From assembly GCA_000955785.1 (NCBI GenBank), contig JYOD01000105.1, positions 1 to 64,000 on the forward strand: 64,000 nt of DNA. Direction: 5' to 3'. The DNA comes from Burkholderiaceae bacterium 16. GTDB taxonomy: Bacteria; Pseudomonadota; Gammaproteobacteria; Burkholderiales; Burkholderiaceae. The notes under the pieces are model-generated. The model did no database searches. It saw only the letters and a list, made by a program, of their open reading frames with translations, and had not been told where the DNA came from. Of the stretch, positions 26,701 through 36,448 are shown in pieces (within the stretch, counting starts at the first letter, position 1; the number at the start of each line of letters is the position of its first letter). The position numbers and the translations under genes are program-made.

Positions 26701-28209
26701 TTGACAACACGTATTTTGATCGCCGGCTTTCAGCACGAAACGAACACGTTTGCGCCATCGAAGGCCGCCTACGCGAACTTCGAGCGTGGCGAGGGCTTCC
26801 CGGCCATGGTGCGCGGCGATGACGTGCTGGCGCTACGCGACGTCAATATTCCGGCGGGCGGGTTCATCGCCGCGGCCGAAAGGCGTGGCTGGGCCCTGCG
26901 GCCGGTTATCTGGGCGGGCGCAAGCCCGTCGGCCCATGTCACCGAGGACGCCTTCGAGCGCATTGCCGGCGAGATCGTTGAGGCGGTTCGCAGGGGCGGC
27001 TTCGAGGCGGTGTACCTCGACCTGCATGGCGCCATGGTCGCCGAGCATACCGACGACGGCGAAGGCACGCTGCTCGAGCGTGTGCGCGCGGCGGCCGGCC
27101 CGGCCGTGCCCCTGGTCGCGTCGCTCGACCTGCACGCCAACGTGACCGAGCGGATGCTGCGCGAGGCCGACGCCCTGGTCGCGTACCGTACCTACCCACA
27201 TGTGGACATGGCCGAGACTGGTGAACGCGCGGCCATGCTGCTCCAGCGCCTGCTCGAGCGGCAGGCAGCGGGCTGCCGTCCGCTGCATCGCGCCGCGCGC
27301 CGGCTGCCGTTCCTGATCCCGATCAACGGCATGTGCACGCTGCTCGAACCGTCGCGCGGCATGTACGCGCAGCTCGCGGCGCTGGAGACCGGCGGTGTGG
27401 CCTCGCTGTCGTTCGCTCCCGGCTTTCCGGCGGCTGATTTCCCGGAATGCGGCCCGGTGATCTGGGGCTATGGCGACGACGCCACGTCGGCCGACGCCGC
27501 AGTGCAGGCCCTCTACGACAAGATGCTGGCCGATGAAGCCGCGTGGCAGGTGCCGTTCCTGTCGCCCGACGACGCGGTACGCGAGGCAATGCGCCTCTCC
27601 GACGGTGCCGGCAAGCCGGTCGTCATCGCCGACACACAGGACAACCCCGGCGCGGGCGGCGATTCGAATACAACGGGCATGCTGCGCGCATTGCTGCGCA
27701 ATGGTGCAAAGGGCGCCGCGATCGGCTTGATCTGGGATCCGGCAACTGCGGCTGCGGCCCATTGCGCCGGCGTCGGCGCGTTCATCGAGGTGGCGCTGGG
27801 CGGCGTCTCCGGTGTCCCCGGCGACGAACCGCTCCATGCACGCTTCGAGGTCGTGAACCTGTCCGATGGCGTGTGCCGCTATGACGGCCCGATGATGAAC
27901 GGCATGCTCGCCAACGTTGGGCCCGTGGCCTGCTTGCGCATCGACGGCGTGCTGATCGTGGTGAGTGGCGGCAAGGCGCAGATGCTCGACCGCAATCTCT
28001 ATCGCATAGGCGGCGTCGAACCGGAAAAGATGAAGATCCTCGTCAATAAGAGCTCGGTACACTTCCGCGCCGACTTCCAGGACATCGCCCACGCGGTGCT
28101 TGTCGCCAAGGCGCCCGGCCCGATGACGGCGGATCCGGCCGATTTGCCGTGGACTCGGCTGGCGCCGGGGATTCGGATGAAGCCAATGGGGAAGGCGTTC
28201 TGGGGTTAG
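26701..28209 (+). CDS. M81-family metallopeptidase (MlrC/microcystinase-like)
   Basis: 502 residues from TTG 26701, chosen because GGAG lies at 26689-26692 and the family motif RILIAGFQHETNTFAP begins at residue 4; an in-frame ATG at 26641 is possible. Zn-site residues expected from MlrC are visible: Asp143 and His145 (SLDLHANV) and His167 (YRTYPHVDMAETG). Further conserved blocks are YLDLHGAMVAEH (105-116) and DNPGAGGDSNTTG. MlrC cleaves linearised microcystin fragments; most relatives have unknown substrates. It sits after an ACS-type permease. Confidence 0.87.
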   Translation: MTTRILIAGFQHETNTFAPSKAAYANFERGEGFPAMVRGDDVLALRDVNIPAGGFIAAAERRGWALRPVIWAGASPSAHVTEDAFERIAGEIVEAVRRGGFEAVYLDLHGAMVAEHTDDGEGTLLERVRAAAGPAVPLVASLDLHANVTERMLREADALVAYRTYPHVDMAETGERAAMLLQRLLERQAAGCRPLHRAARRLPFLIPINGMCTLLEPSRGMYAQLAALETGGVASLSFAPGFPAADFPECGPVIWGYGDDATSADAAVQALYDKMLADEAAWQVPFLSPDDAVREAMRLSDGAGKPVVIADTQDNPGAGGDSNTTGMLRALLRNGAKGAAIGLIWDPATAAAAHCAGVGAFIEVALGGVSGVPGDEPLHARFEVVNLSDGVCRYDGPMMNGMLANVGPVACLRIDGVLIVVSGGKAQMLDRNLYRIGGVEPEKMKILVNKSSVHFRADFQDIAHAVLVAKAPGPMTADPADLPWTRLAPGIRMKPMGKAFWG

Positions 28210-28868
28210 GGTTGAGTTCGGGACGGGGGGGCTGCGGGGGAGGCCTTACACCCTCGTCGAACTCTGGCGTTCTGGGTTGGCGCGGCTGGGCTCACAGGTG
28301 CAATTCCTGGCGCTGACTCGAACAGTTCGTGTCGCAAGACGCGATCTGCCGCCGTGGCTTTCAAGGATCGTCTCGGGCTGACGTTCGCCTAAGTTCCCAA
28401 TTGTCGCAGCGCGCTCTCGGTCTCGCATGCCGCATAGCCCGAAGACGCTGGAGCGGCCTGGGCGCAGGCAGGAGCGTCGCTTTATCGGCCACTCCTGCCT
28501 TACGTCGTAGCGGTTGCGAAAGGCAGAAGCGGCCGAACTCCGGTCATTCGCAGAGAGGCCAGCGAATGACTGTTAGGGGTCGATGGCGCCGGTCGCGCTG
28601 CCCGGGAGACGGGCGACGCGCCGATCGATCTCTCAGCAAGTTGGAGCAACTGATCTAGTTCGAACCCAGCGAAAGTTTAGGGCACGCCCGCGGATTACTA
28701 ATGCATCACATTGAGGCTAGGTTTGCCCTTGGCTTCACGCCGAAAAGCACACCCGTGCCGACATTTCAAAAGAACCTGTCATGCGCCCCAACGCAATTAC
28801 GCTGTCAATGCGGCAAATCGACAGATTCAAAAGCAGCGTCGCCCAGCGCGCTGTCCCATTCCCCACCC
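28210..28868. other. Intergenic region with a strong hairpin
   Basis: 659 bp with no recognisable protein. GTCATTCGC (28543-28551) and GCGAATGAC (28562-28570) form a perfect 9-bp stem with a 10-base loop, without a T tract. Such GC-rich spacer repeats are common in Burkholderiaceae, but I cannot show a second copy in the window. Confidence 0.4.
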
Positions 28869-29205
28869 TCATACCCGCCTGGCAAAGCGCCACAGAATCG
28901 CCGACGACGCCAGTACAGGCGCGCATGCCGCAAGCATGGTGTGTGCGATACCGGTGCCGTCGACGAGGAGGCCGCCCGCGCATGCACCCATGGCGATAGA
29001 TAACTGGAAGTTGGTGACGAACAACACCATGCCGGCCTCGCTCGCGTCCTGCGCGGTCTTGGCCAGCCATACCTGCATCGCCACCGGCATCGCGCCGTAG
29101 GCGATGCCCCACACCACCGGCTGAAGTAACACTGCCATCCGATGCGGCGCACTGATTGGCAGCAGCAACATCGGCAGCGCCATTGCCAGGATCGCCACCA
29201 TCCGA
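28869..29205 (-). pseudogene. C-terminal remnant of an MFS permease
   Basis: The minus strand encodes about 112 residues: VAILAMALPMLLLPISAPHR, VWGIAYGAMPVAMQVWLAKT, GMVLFVTNFQLSIAMGACAG and SSAILWRFARRV. This reads as the last four helices of a DHA1-type permease. No start with RBS or N-terminal two thirds exist upstream, where a LysR gene is divergently oriented. It was probably that regulator's target before decay. Confidence 0.7.
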
Positions 29206-29419
29206 CATCTCAGCTCCCCGGATGGATGATCGCGCGACGACACGCTGTTGCCCGCAGTGCCACCAATGTAGGGGCCGCGCGATGTAGCATCAACGGCCCG
29301 CGCGGCGCGACACCTGGGACAGATATTCCGAAATGGCCGCCCGATGGCCGCTTGGGCTGCGTGCTATAGTCAGCGCCATAACGCCCCTCGCCTTCCAGTC
29401 CCATCGCCGCCACCCGCCC

Positions 29420-30346
29420 ATGGACAAGCTTGGATCCGTCGACGCATTCGTCAAAGCTGCGGAGATCCGCAATTTCAGCGAAGTTGGCAGACAACTCGGT
29501 ATCTCCTCATCGGCGGTCGGCAAGGCAATATCGCGGCTCGAGGAAAGGCTCGGTGTCCGGCTGTTTCATCGCAGCACCCGCAGCATCACGCTGACCCCGG
29601 AGGGCCAGTTGTTCCTGAGTCGCTGCCAGCGCATCGTCGAGGAGCTCGAAGCGGCGGAGGCGGAACTGTCGGCCGCCTCCTCCCCGAAAGGGCAATTGCG
29701 CGTGAGCCTGCCGCTGGTGGGCACGCTGGTACTGCCGGTGCTGAGTTCGTTCATCCGGGAGTATCCCGAGATCCGGCTCGAACTCGACTTCTCCGACCGC
29801 ATGGTCAACATTATCGACGAGGGTTTCGACGTGGTGCTGCGCACCGGCGAAGCGGCGGATTCGCGGCTGGTCGCACGCGCACTGGGACATTACACGCCCC
29901 ATATCGTGGCGGCCCCGGCCTACCTGTCGCGGCATGGTGTGCCGGCCACGCCCGACGATCTGTTCCGGCATGCCTGCCTGCTGCATCGCTATCCGTCCAC
30001 CGGCAAGGTGGACAGATGGCTGCTGCGCGATGGCGACAACGTACGCGAGATGGACCTGCCGGGCCTGCTGACGGTCAACACGGTGGAACCGCTGATCGCA
30101 ATGGCCGAACAGGGTCATGGGCTGGCCTATATCCCGAACTTTCTCGTGAGGCAGCAACTCGAGGACGGCCGGCTAGTGACCGTGCTGTCCGACTATGCGA
30201 CCGACCGCAAGGTGTTCCGCGCGGTCTGGCCGTCCGGCCGGCACATGTCGCCGAAGATCCGTGTGTTCGTCGACTACATGGCCAAGCATCTGTTCCCGGA
30301 CAGCAAGAGCCGGCCTGCCGCATCGGCAAAATCGGCTCGCCCCTGA
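29420..30346 (+). CDS. LysR-family transcriptional regulator
   Basis: 308 residues from ATG 29420 (MDKLGSVDAFVKAAE). HTH: FSEVGRQLGISSSAVGKAIS, then RLFHRSTRSITLTPEG. The effector domain includes LELDFSDRMVNIIDEGFDVV and ends in a short basic tail; this is the common CrgA-type LysR subgroup. A longer frame to 29333 lacks conserved residues. It is divergent from the MFS remnant at 28869-29205 and convergent (6-bp gap) with the Gfo/Idh oxidoreductase. Confidence 0.9.
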   Translation: MDKLGSVDAFVKAAEIRNFSEVGRQLGISSSAVGKAISRLEERLGVRLFHRSTRSITLTPEGQLFLSRCQRIVEELEAAEAELSAASSPKGQLRVSLPLVGTLVLPVLSSFIREYPEIRLELDFSDRMVNIIDEGFDVVLRTGEAADSRLVARALGHYTPHIVAAPAYLSRHGVPATPDDLFRHACLLHRYPSTGKVDRWLLRDGDNVREMDLPGLLTVNTVEPLIAMAEQGHGLAYIPNFLVRQQLEDGRLVTVLSDYATDRKVFRAVWPSGRHMSPKIRVFVDYMAKHLFPDSKSRPAASAKSARP

Positions 30347-30352
30347 CGCCAG

Positions 30353-31477
30353 TCAGCGCAGCGCCACCTCGCGCCCGTCGCGGGTCGACTGCTCGGCCGC
30401 GTCTAGCAGTTCATGCAACCGCACCGCGTCGGCGAACGTGGGCACCTGCCGTGAGCCGGTGCGCAGGTCCTGCGCATAGGCGACATACAACTCGGCGAGC
30501 TCCAGCACCGCCGACGGCAGATCCGACGGTGGCAGTCGGTCGTAGCTGACGGGCACATCGAGCCGCTGCATCGGCACATCCTGCCCGCGCGCGCCTTCGA
30601 TCACGTAGTCGTCGCCGACCCCGCCGAACGCCGAACTATTGGTGATGCGCAGATCGCCCTCGTCGCCGGTGATGTCGATCCGCACGCCCCGGCCATTGCG
30701 CTTGCCGGCCTCCACATGCACCGCCACCACGGCATCGCCGGCCATCCGTCCCAGCATCACGAGTTGGTCCGGCGTGGTAGTCGGCAGCACTTCACCGGTT
30801 TCGCGGATCGTCACCGACTTGATCTGGTTGATCGCCAGCGCCGACACGCACTCCGGCCAGCCCGTGGCCGTGAACAGCATGTCGAGGAAATGCCCGGCGT
30901 AGATCGAGATGGCGCTCGAGAAGTTCTCCACCGGCACGGTCCAGCGCAGTGCCGTGGAGCGCTCGGCGCCGAACGCATTCATGCTGACGTGGATGCGTAT
31001 CGAGCGGATCCGGCCGACATATCCTTCCTGCAGCAGGTCGCGAAGATGGCGGTTGTGCGGCGCCAGCCGGCGCTGCAATCCGACGGTATGGCGCACGCCG
31101 GCCTCGTCCGCCAGCCGCACCAACTCGCGCGACGTTTCCGTCGCTACCGTGAGGGGCCATTCGCAGTAGACATGCTTGCCCGCCGCAATCGCCTTGCGCA
31201 CGGTCTCGGCGTGTTGCGGGGCGGTGTTCAATACCACGACAAGGTCGACTTCGGGATGATTGACGAGCGCGTCTAGCGTATCCACCACCTCCTGGATGCC
31301 ATGGGCCTCGGCGGCGGCACGCCCCGCCTCTGGACGTGTGCTCCATAGCGCGCGCAGTGCGTACTGCGGCAGCAGATTCAGGGCTCTCACGTGGCCGTGA
31401 ATCGCCCAGTTGCCAATGCCGACGAGACCGACGCGAATCGGCGCGTCGCCGCGCTGCTCCTTGCTTGTTGCGGACAT
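30353..31477 (-). CDS. Gfo/Idh/MocA-family NAD(P)-dependent oxidoreductase
   Basis: 374 residues from ATG at 31477 (MSATSKEQRG). Rossmann fold GLVGIGNWAIHGHV (about 18-31), then HPEVDLVVVLNTAPQHAETV and AGKHVYCEWPLTV, where the usual EKP catalytic triplet reads EWP, so the typical Lys is replaced by Trp. The C-terminal alpha/beta domain has VSMNAFGAERST and GHFLDML. The family oxidises or reduces sugars, inositols and related compounds. It is divergent from the DHA1 permease at 31709. Confidence 0.85.
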   Translation of the reverse strand: MSATSKEQRGDAPIRVGLVGIGNWAIHGHVRALNLLPQYALRALWSTRPEAGRAAAEAHGIQEVVDTLDALVNHPEVDLVVVLNTAPQHAETVRKAIAAGKHVYCEWPLTVATETSRELVRLADEAGVRHTVGLQRRLAPHNRHLRDLLQEGYVGRIRSIRIHVSMNAFGAERSTALRWTVPVENFSSAISIYAGHFLDMLFTATGWPECVSALAINQIKSVTIRETGEVLPTTTPDQLVMLGRMAGDAVVAVHVEAGKRNGRGVRIDITGDEGDLRITNSSAFGGVGDDYVIEGARGQDVPMQRLDVPVSYDRLPPSDLPSAVLELAELYVAYAQDLRTGSRQVPTFADAVRLHELLDAAEQSTRDGREVALR

Positions 31478-31708
31478 GATGTTCCTGTCTTCGAAAATGA
31501 ATGACAGCTCGACTATAGAGGCCATCGGGCCGCTCGCCACCGACGCCCGGGTCTGAACAGCTCAGCCCAAATGTCCGGAATCGCCGATGCGTGATCGCGC
31601 GCGATCCACTATGGACCAGTCTGTCACAGATGCATGGACCGAATCTCCGAGCCAGATCGCCTTCGGCGTCCCAACATTGGCAACATCATCGTTCAGCAAG
31701 GATCAATC

Positions 31709-32938
31709 ATGTCCTCCACTATTCGCGCGGCACATGCCGATCGGATTCCCGCGCCCATCTACCTGCTTGCGGTCGGCGCCTTTGCGATTGGGACCGAAGG
31801 CTTCATGATCTCGCCGCTGCTGCCCCGTCTCGCGCAGGATCTCAGCGTCACCATCGAGCAGGCAGGCCAGCTCGTGACCGCGTTTGCGCTGGCCTATGGC
31901 ATCAGCTCGCCGATCCTGACGGCCGCCACGGGTGGCCTCAATCGCCGCACCCTGCTGGTGGCGAGCATGGTCGTGTTCGCGCTGTCCAATGTGCTCGCCT
32001 TCCTGGCGCCGGGCTATTGGTGGCTGATGGCCGCGCGCGTGCTGCTGGCGCTGTCGGCCGGGCTGTTCGTGCCGGGCGCCAATGCGCTGGCCGGCGCGAT
32101 TGTGGCGCCTGAACGGCGTGGTCGGGCCATCGCGGTCGTCAACGCGGGCATCACGGTGGCGCTCGCGCTAGGCGTGCCGCTTGGTGCGGAGATCGGCCAT
32201 GGCCTCGGCTGGCGCATGACGTTCGCGGCGGTTGCCGCGTTGTCGGCCATCGCGGCGGTAGGCGTGTATGTTGGCGTCCCGCGCGAAATCGGTCAGGGCA
32301 TCCCCACGGCAACGCTGCGCGAACGGCTGTCGGTCGCGGCACGCCCCGCGGTGCTGGTCACGTTGCTATCGACCACCCTGTGGGCCACGGGCGCCTACAC
32401 GGTCTACACCTACCTGTCGCCGCTGGTGACCGCGCTCACCCCGCTGCGCGAGAATCAGATCGGCATCGTGATGTTCGCCTGGGGCATTGCCGCCGCGGTC
32501 GGCGTGTTCTCCGGCGGCGGCCTCAGCGACCGGTTGGGCCCGCCGCGCGTGATCGTTCCCGCCGTCACGCTCATGGGGCTCGCCTTCTTCAGTCTCGCGC
32601 TCGATGCGCAATGGCTCTCGCCCGCGCACGCGCTGTGGCCGGTGATGGGCGCGCTCATGGTCTGGGCCGTCAGCCATTGGGCGTTCTATCCCGCGCAGCA
32701 GGCCCGGCTGATCCAGCTTGCGGGCGTGAGCGTCGCGTCGATTGTGCTCTCGCTCAATGCCTCGTTCATGTACATCGGCTTCTCGATTGGCGCCGGCGTC
32801 GGTGCCATCGCGCTCAGGCACGGCCCGGTTGGGCATCTCGGCATCGTGGCCGGCCTGCTCGAGCTTGCCTCGGTGGCGGCCACGCTGGCGCTGCTCGTGC
32901 GTCGGCGTCCGTCGGCGCGGGCCGCGAGCGCCTGCTGA
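31709..32938 (+). CDS. MFS permease, DHA1 type (AraJ/PbuE-like efflux)
   Basis: 409 residues from ATG 31709 (MSSTIRAAHADRIPAPIYLL), with a weak AAGGAT upstream; a longer frame to 31634 is less likely. Twelve hydrophobic segments. Signature GAFAIGTEGFMISPLLPRLA in helix 1, GISSPILTAATGGLNRRTLL (A-type motif between helices 2 and 3), and GAEIGHGLGWRMTF. Family members export purines, arabinose or drugs. Divergent neighbour is the Gfo/Idh oxidoreductase. Confidence 0.87.
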   Translation: MSSTIRAAHADRIPAPIYLLAVGAFAIGTEGFMISPLLPRLAQDLSVTIEQAGQLVTAFALAYGISSPILTAATGGLNRRTLLVASMVVFALSNVLAFLAPGYWWLMAARVLLALSAGLFVPGANALAGAIVAPERRGRAIAVVNAGITVALALGVPLGAEIGHGLGWRMTFAAVAALSAIAAVGVYVGVPREIGQGIPTATLRERLSVAARPAVLVTLLSTTLWATGAYTVYTYLSPLVTALTPLRENQIGIVMFAWGIAAAVGVFSGGGLSDRLGPPRVIVPAVTLMGLAFFSLALDAQWLSPAHALWPVMGALMVWAVSHWAFYPAQQARLIQLAGVSVASIVLSLNASFMYIGFSIGAGVGAIALRHGPVGHLGIVAGLLELASVAATLALLVRRRPSARAASAC

Positions 32939-33073
32939 GGGGAATTTCAGACATCTTGTCTGAAGTGAACCAACGCCAGACACGCTATTTCGCACGTCGC
33001 GCTCCACTACAGTTGAGGCACACGCCATCGCGACACCACGCCGCTTCACTTACACCCGAAATCAGGAGTTGAT

Positions 33074-34180
33074 ATGTCCAAGCTCTTCACCCCCGTCAAG
33101 GTCGGCCCCCACGACATCTCGCACCGCGTTGTGCTGGCCCCTCTGACGCGCATGCGCGCCGAGGAAGGCGCCATTCCCGGCGCGTTGATGGCCGAGTACT
33201 ACAGCCAACGCACGTCGCCCGGCGCGCTGCTGATCGGCGAAGCCACCATCGCCGCGCCGAACGGCAACGGTTATCTCGGCGCCCCCGGTCTATACGCCGA
33301 CAGCCAGATCGCTGGCTGGCGCCTGGTCACCGACGCCGTGCATGCCAAGGGCGGCAAGATCTTCCTGCAGCTCTACCATGCGGGCCGCCAGTCGAATGCC
33401 GAAGTCCAGCCGGCCGGCAGCCAGCCGGTGGGCCCGTCGGCCATTACGCACGGCGGAGTGGCTTACACCAAGTCCGGGTGGGTCCCCAATACGCCCAATC
33501 GCGCGCTCGAAGTCGACGAGATCGCCGCACTGGTCGAGAGCTTCCGGCAGGCTGCCCAGCGCGGTGTGGAAGCTGGCTTCGACGGTGTGGAACTGCATGC
33601 CGCCAACGGTTACCTGTTCGACCAGTTCCTGCAGGACGGCAGCAACAAGCGCACCGATCAATACGGCGGCTCGTTCGAGAACCGCGCGCGCTTCCTGCTC
33701 GACGTCACGCGCGCGGTGATTTCGGTATGGGGGAGCGACAAGGTCGCCGTGCGGCTTGGACCGAGTGGCTCGTGGGGCGACATGTCGGACAGCGATCCCG
33801 AAGGCCTGTTCACCTACGTCGCCGCCGAGCTTGACAAGCTCGGTCTCGCCTACCTGCATCTGATCGAGCCGCGCATCGCCGGCAACATCGAGGATGCAGC
33901 GCGCGACCAGCAGCCGGTGGCCGCGCAACTGCTGCGCAAGTTCTTCCGGGGCACAATCATTGCCGCAGGTGGCTTCAACGGCGACAGCGCGGATGCCATC
34001 GTCGCGTCGGGTGACGCCGACCTGGTGGCTTTCGGCCGCCATTTCATCGCCAACCCTGACCTGCCCGAGCGGCTGCGTCGCAAGCTGCCGCTCAACCCGT
34101 ATGACCGCGACACGTTCTTCGGCGGCACCGAAGTCGGCTACATCGACTATCCGTTCCACCGGGAACGGGAGGCCGCCTGA
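33074..34180 (+). CDS. Old yellow enzyme-family alkene reductase (NemA-like)
   Basis: 368-residue FMN-dependent TIM-barrel reductase. The substrate-binding His175 and Asn178 lie in VELHAANGYLFDQFLQDGSN (172-191), and RTDQYGGS follows. N-terminal LTRMRAEEGAIPGALMAEYY and C-terminal DLVAFGRHFIANPDLPERL match N-ethylmaleimide/xenobiotic reductases. It reduces activated C=C bonds or nitro groups with NAD(P)H. RBS AGGAG before ATG 33074. It lies 135 bp after the DHA1 permease on the same strand and could share a transcript for electrophile defence. Confidence 0.92.
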   Translation: MSKLFTPVKVGPHDISHRVVLAPLTRMRAEEGAIPGALMAEYYSQRTSPGALLIGEATIAAPNGNGYLGAPGLYADSQIAGWRLVTDAVHAKGGKIFLQLYHAGRQSNAEVQPAGSQPVGPSAITHGGVAYTKSGWVPNTPNRALEVDEIAALVESFRQAAQRGVEAGFDGVELHAANGYLFDQFLQDGSNKRTDQYGGSFENRARFLLDVTRAVISVWGSDKVAVRLGPSGSWGDMSDSDPEGLFTYVAAELDKLGLAYLHLIEPRIAGNIEDAARDQQPVAAQLLRKFFRGTIIAAGGFNGDSADAIVASGDADLVAFGRHFIANPDLPERLRRKLPLNPYDRDTFFGGTEVGYIDYPFHREREAA

Positions 34181-34189
34181 GACGCCGGG

Positions 34190-34415
34190 TCAGGCATCGC
34201 GCCGGGCCATGTCGAGAAATGCATCGATTGTCAGCGTCGGGTGGCCGAACGTCAGGTAGGAGAGATCGATTGCTGCCCGGAGCGCGGCTTCGGTGAAGTC
34301 GGCCACACCATCGCTGAGAAACGGGACATGGAAGCCGGCTTCCAGCGCATGGCGGCCGGTGCCCTCCACGCACGTGTGCGACGTCAGCCCGGCCAGCACC
34401 ACGCGCTCGATGCAG
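34190..34415 (-). pseudogene. C-terminal remnant of an isochorismatase-family cysteine hydrolase
   Basis: The minus strand encodes RVVLAGLTSHTCVEGTGRHA and FTEAALRAAIDLSYLTFGHP, the final third of an isochorismatase-like hydrolase, including its catalytic Cys (TSHTCVEGTGR). Upstream of 34415 the similarity stops; the Asp/Lys-bearing N-terminal part is missing and the frame is unrelated sequence. It is therefore not functional. Between it and the AraC gene, 34416-34678 shows nothing further. Confidence 0.7.
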
Positions 34416-34678
34416 AGGCAGACCCTCGATGTCGAGCCGCGCTTCCTGCTGGCGTCGGCCGAGGCGGCCATCGTATGCGCCCGCATGTACCGTAGCGGGA
34501 ACAGTTGGCGAAGCAAAGCTGCCTACTCTGGCGGCTCGTGCCCAAAGCAGCACGCCCGTGCTGAATATTATGTCTTCATCGGCCAATCCAGGCGGCCAGG
34601 CTGTCCATCGATTTGCGCAAACGACTGCTTGCTCGAGCAGATGCCAGGGGCATTCGGCCTCGGCGGTTTTCCGGATTG

Positions 34679-35719
34679 TCAATCAACAATGCCATGCGAC
34701 TCGCGTTCCATATCGTCCGCGACAGAGGCGCGCACAAATCGCATTTGATATTCGCTCGGCGAGAGACCGGTCTTGCGCTTGAACAGTTGTCGAAATGTGC
34801 TGAGGTCTCCATAGCCGACGCGCTGGCCGACAACATCGAGGCCGATAGGTCTTGATTCCAGCAATTGTTTGGCCACTTCGATGCGCAGGTTCTGCAGATA
34901 CGCCAATGGCGCAAGGCCTATTGCCTGCTTGAAACGTCGGTTAAGCGTCCGCTCGCTGACAGCGAGCCACGCGGCGAGTTCACTCAGTCGAAACCCCTGA
35001 TGAAGGGTGGCCTCCATGCGCTGTTGAGCTCGCGCGACGAGCGGATCGGCATGTCCGTGGTCATCGAGAAGCTTGGCGTAAGAAGCCTGAGAGGTCCGGT
35101 TCATGTCGATCAATAGCGACTTGGCGGTCATCGCGGCAAGTTTCTCACCGGCGAATATTTCGACCAACCGCACGGCGAGGTTGAGATACGACGTCACGGA
35201 ACCGCCCGAGATAATGCCATCTTGCCCGGTCAGGACTTCCTGGGCTCGAAGTTCGACACGCGGATAGCGTCGGGCGAAGTCAGGCGCTTTGGCCCAGTGT
35301 GTCGTGGCAACCCGGCCGTCGAGTAGGCCCGCCTCAGCAAGCAGATAGTTGCCGGTGCAGTATGTGGCCAGCACCGCTCCCGCCTTGCGTTGGCGCCGTA
35401 GCGCCGAAGACAGCGCGTTCAACTGCTCCCGGCGGCCGATGAACTCATCCATGTTGGAAAAAAACGGGGCCGTAATCAGAACGGCGTCTGCACGCTTACG
35501 TGGATCGATCTTGCCGTCCACCACAATGCTCTGGCCCGAAGCAGCCCTGACCGGTTGTCCGTCAAGCGATTCCACGTGCCACGCGAACATGGGTAGAGGG
35601 TTGGGCCTACGTGTGACTTCGCGTGCGCTCAGGTGATTGGCAGCGTTGAGGACGTCAATGGTTCCCGCGACGCCGGATGCCAGAATTCCGTCATAGACCC
35701 AGATCCGGATCGTGATCAT
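34679..35719 (-). CDS. GlxA-type AraC regulator with DJ-1/PfpI domain
   Basis: 346 residues from ATG at 35719 (MITIRIWVYDGILASGVAG); an in-frame longer form starts at 35920 but overlaps the divergent gene. N-terminal DJ-1/PfpI-like domain (about 1-190; ATYCTGNYLLAEAGLLDGR contains the nucleophile-position Cys but regulators are usually non-catalytic). The AraC HTH occupies about 240-335 (LSELAAWLAVSERTLNRRFK, GYGDLSTFRQLFKRKTG). It is divergent from the tautomerase-like gene at 35829 and likely controls it. Confidence 0.88.
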   Translation of the reverse strand: MITIRIWVYDGILASGVAGTIDVLNAANHLSAREVTRRPNPLPMFAWHVESLDGQPVRAASGQSIVVDGKIDPRKRADAVLITAPFFSNMDEFIGRREQLNALSSALRRQRKAGAVLATYCTGNYLLAEAGLLDGRVATTHWAKAPDFARRYPRVELRAQEVLTGQDGIISGGSVTSYLNLAVRLVEIFAGEKLAAMTAKSLLIDMNRTSQASYAKLLDDHGHADPLVARAQQRMEATLHQGFRLSELAAWLAVSERTLNRRFKQAIGLAPLAYLQNLRIEVAKQLLESRPIGLDVVGQRVGYGDLSTFRQLFKRKTGLSPSEYQMRFVRASVADDMERESHGIVD

Positions 35720-35828
35720 TTGCGTATGTGTCCGATATCCCTCGAATGATGGCAATACTGCCACTTCCGGATTCTCCCGTAAAGCGCGATGATCGCCAAA
35801 CCGAAACACATGACGAAGGACTGCGACC

Positions 35829-36362
35829 ATGCCAATGATCGACGCGCTGTGGCCAGACGATGCCTTGACGCCTGAAGCGGAAGCACGTTTGGTTAGAGAA
35901 CTGACTGACATCCTGATCAAAGCGGAAGGCTATGACCCGGGAAATCCGATTGCGCAGGGAGTAACCGTGCTTCATCTCCATCGACCGGCCGCGGTATTCG
36001 TCGGCGGGGAACGCTCGAAGGCAGCGCGCTACCGGATCATTCCTTCGGCGCCAGAGGGGCAATACACTGACGAGTCACGTAGAGCGTTGGTTAAGGCAGT
36101 CACAGAAGCGGTAGCCCGCGCCGAGAGCCGACCGCTCGAAGAGGTCGCACCGCGCGTCTGGGTTTTCCCGACGGAGATTCCGGACGGTACCTGGGGCAGT
36201 CGTGGCGCCATTTACACGCTGCCTGACATTCACGCACTTCTGGCCGGTGAATCCGAACGGCGTGTCGGCGTGGAGCGACTCGCGCGGCGACGGCGCGAGA
36301 AGGCACGAATCGCGCTAGGAGCCGCTGTTGATGCCGCCAGCGCTGGAATTGCCAGGTCGTAG
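35829..36362 (+). CDS. Tautomerase-superfamily-like protein
   Basis: 177 residues beginning MPMIDALWP; Pro2, exposed after Met removal, is the catalytic base in 4-oxalocrotonate tautomerase enzymes. Also in keeping are ARLVRELTDILIKAEGYDP (helix after strand 1) and, in a second repeat, SRRALVKAVTEAVARAESR and PRVWVFPTEIPDGTWGSRG. The duplication of the beta-alpha-beta unit suggests a fused two-unit tautomerase. The substrate is unknown. It is divergent from a GlxA-type AraC regulator and followed by an NTF2-like gene. Confidence 0.7.
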   Translation: MPMIDALWPDDALTPEAEARLVRELTDILIKAEGYDPGNPIAQGVTVLHLHRPAAVFVGGERSKAARYRIIPSAPEGQYTDESRRALVKAVTEAVARAESRPLEEVAPRVWVFPTEIPDGTWGSRGAIYTLPDIHALLAGESERRVGVERLARRRREKARIALGAAVDAASAGIARS

Positions 36363-36448
36363 GAGCGTTACTCATGACTTGTTCAGCGGGACGGAAGAGG
36401 ATGCCTGTGCTCGCTGACATCGTTCATACGATCGATTGAGTACCCAAC

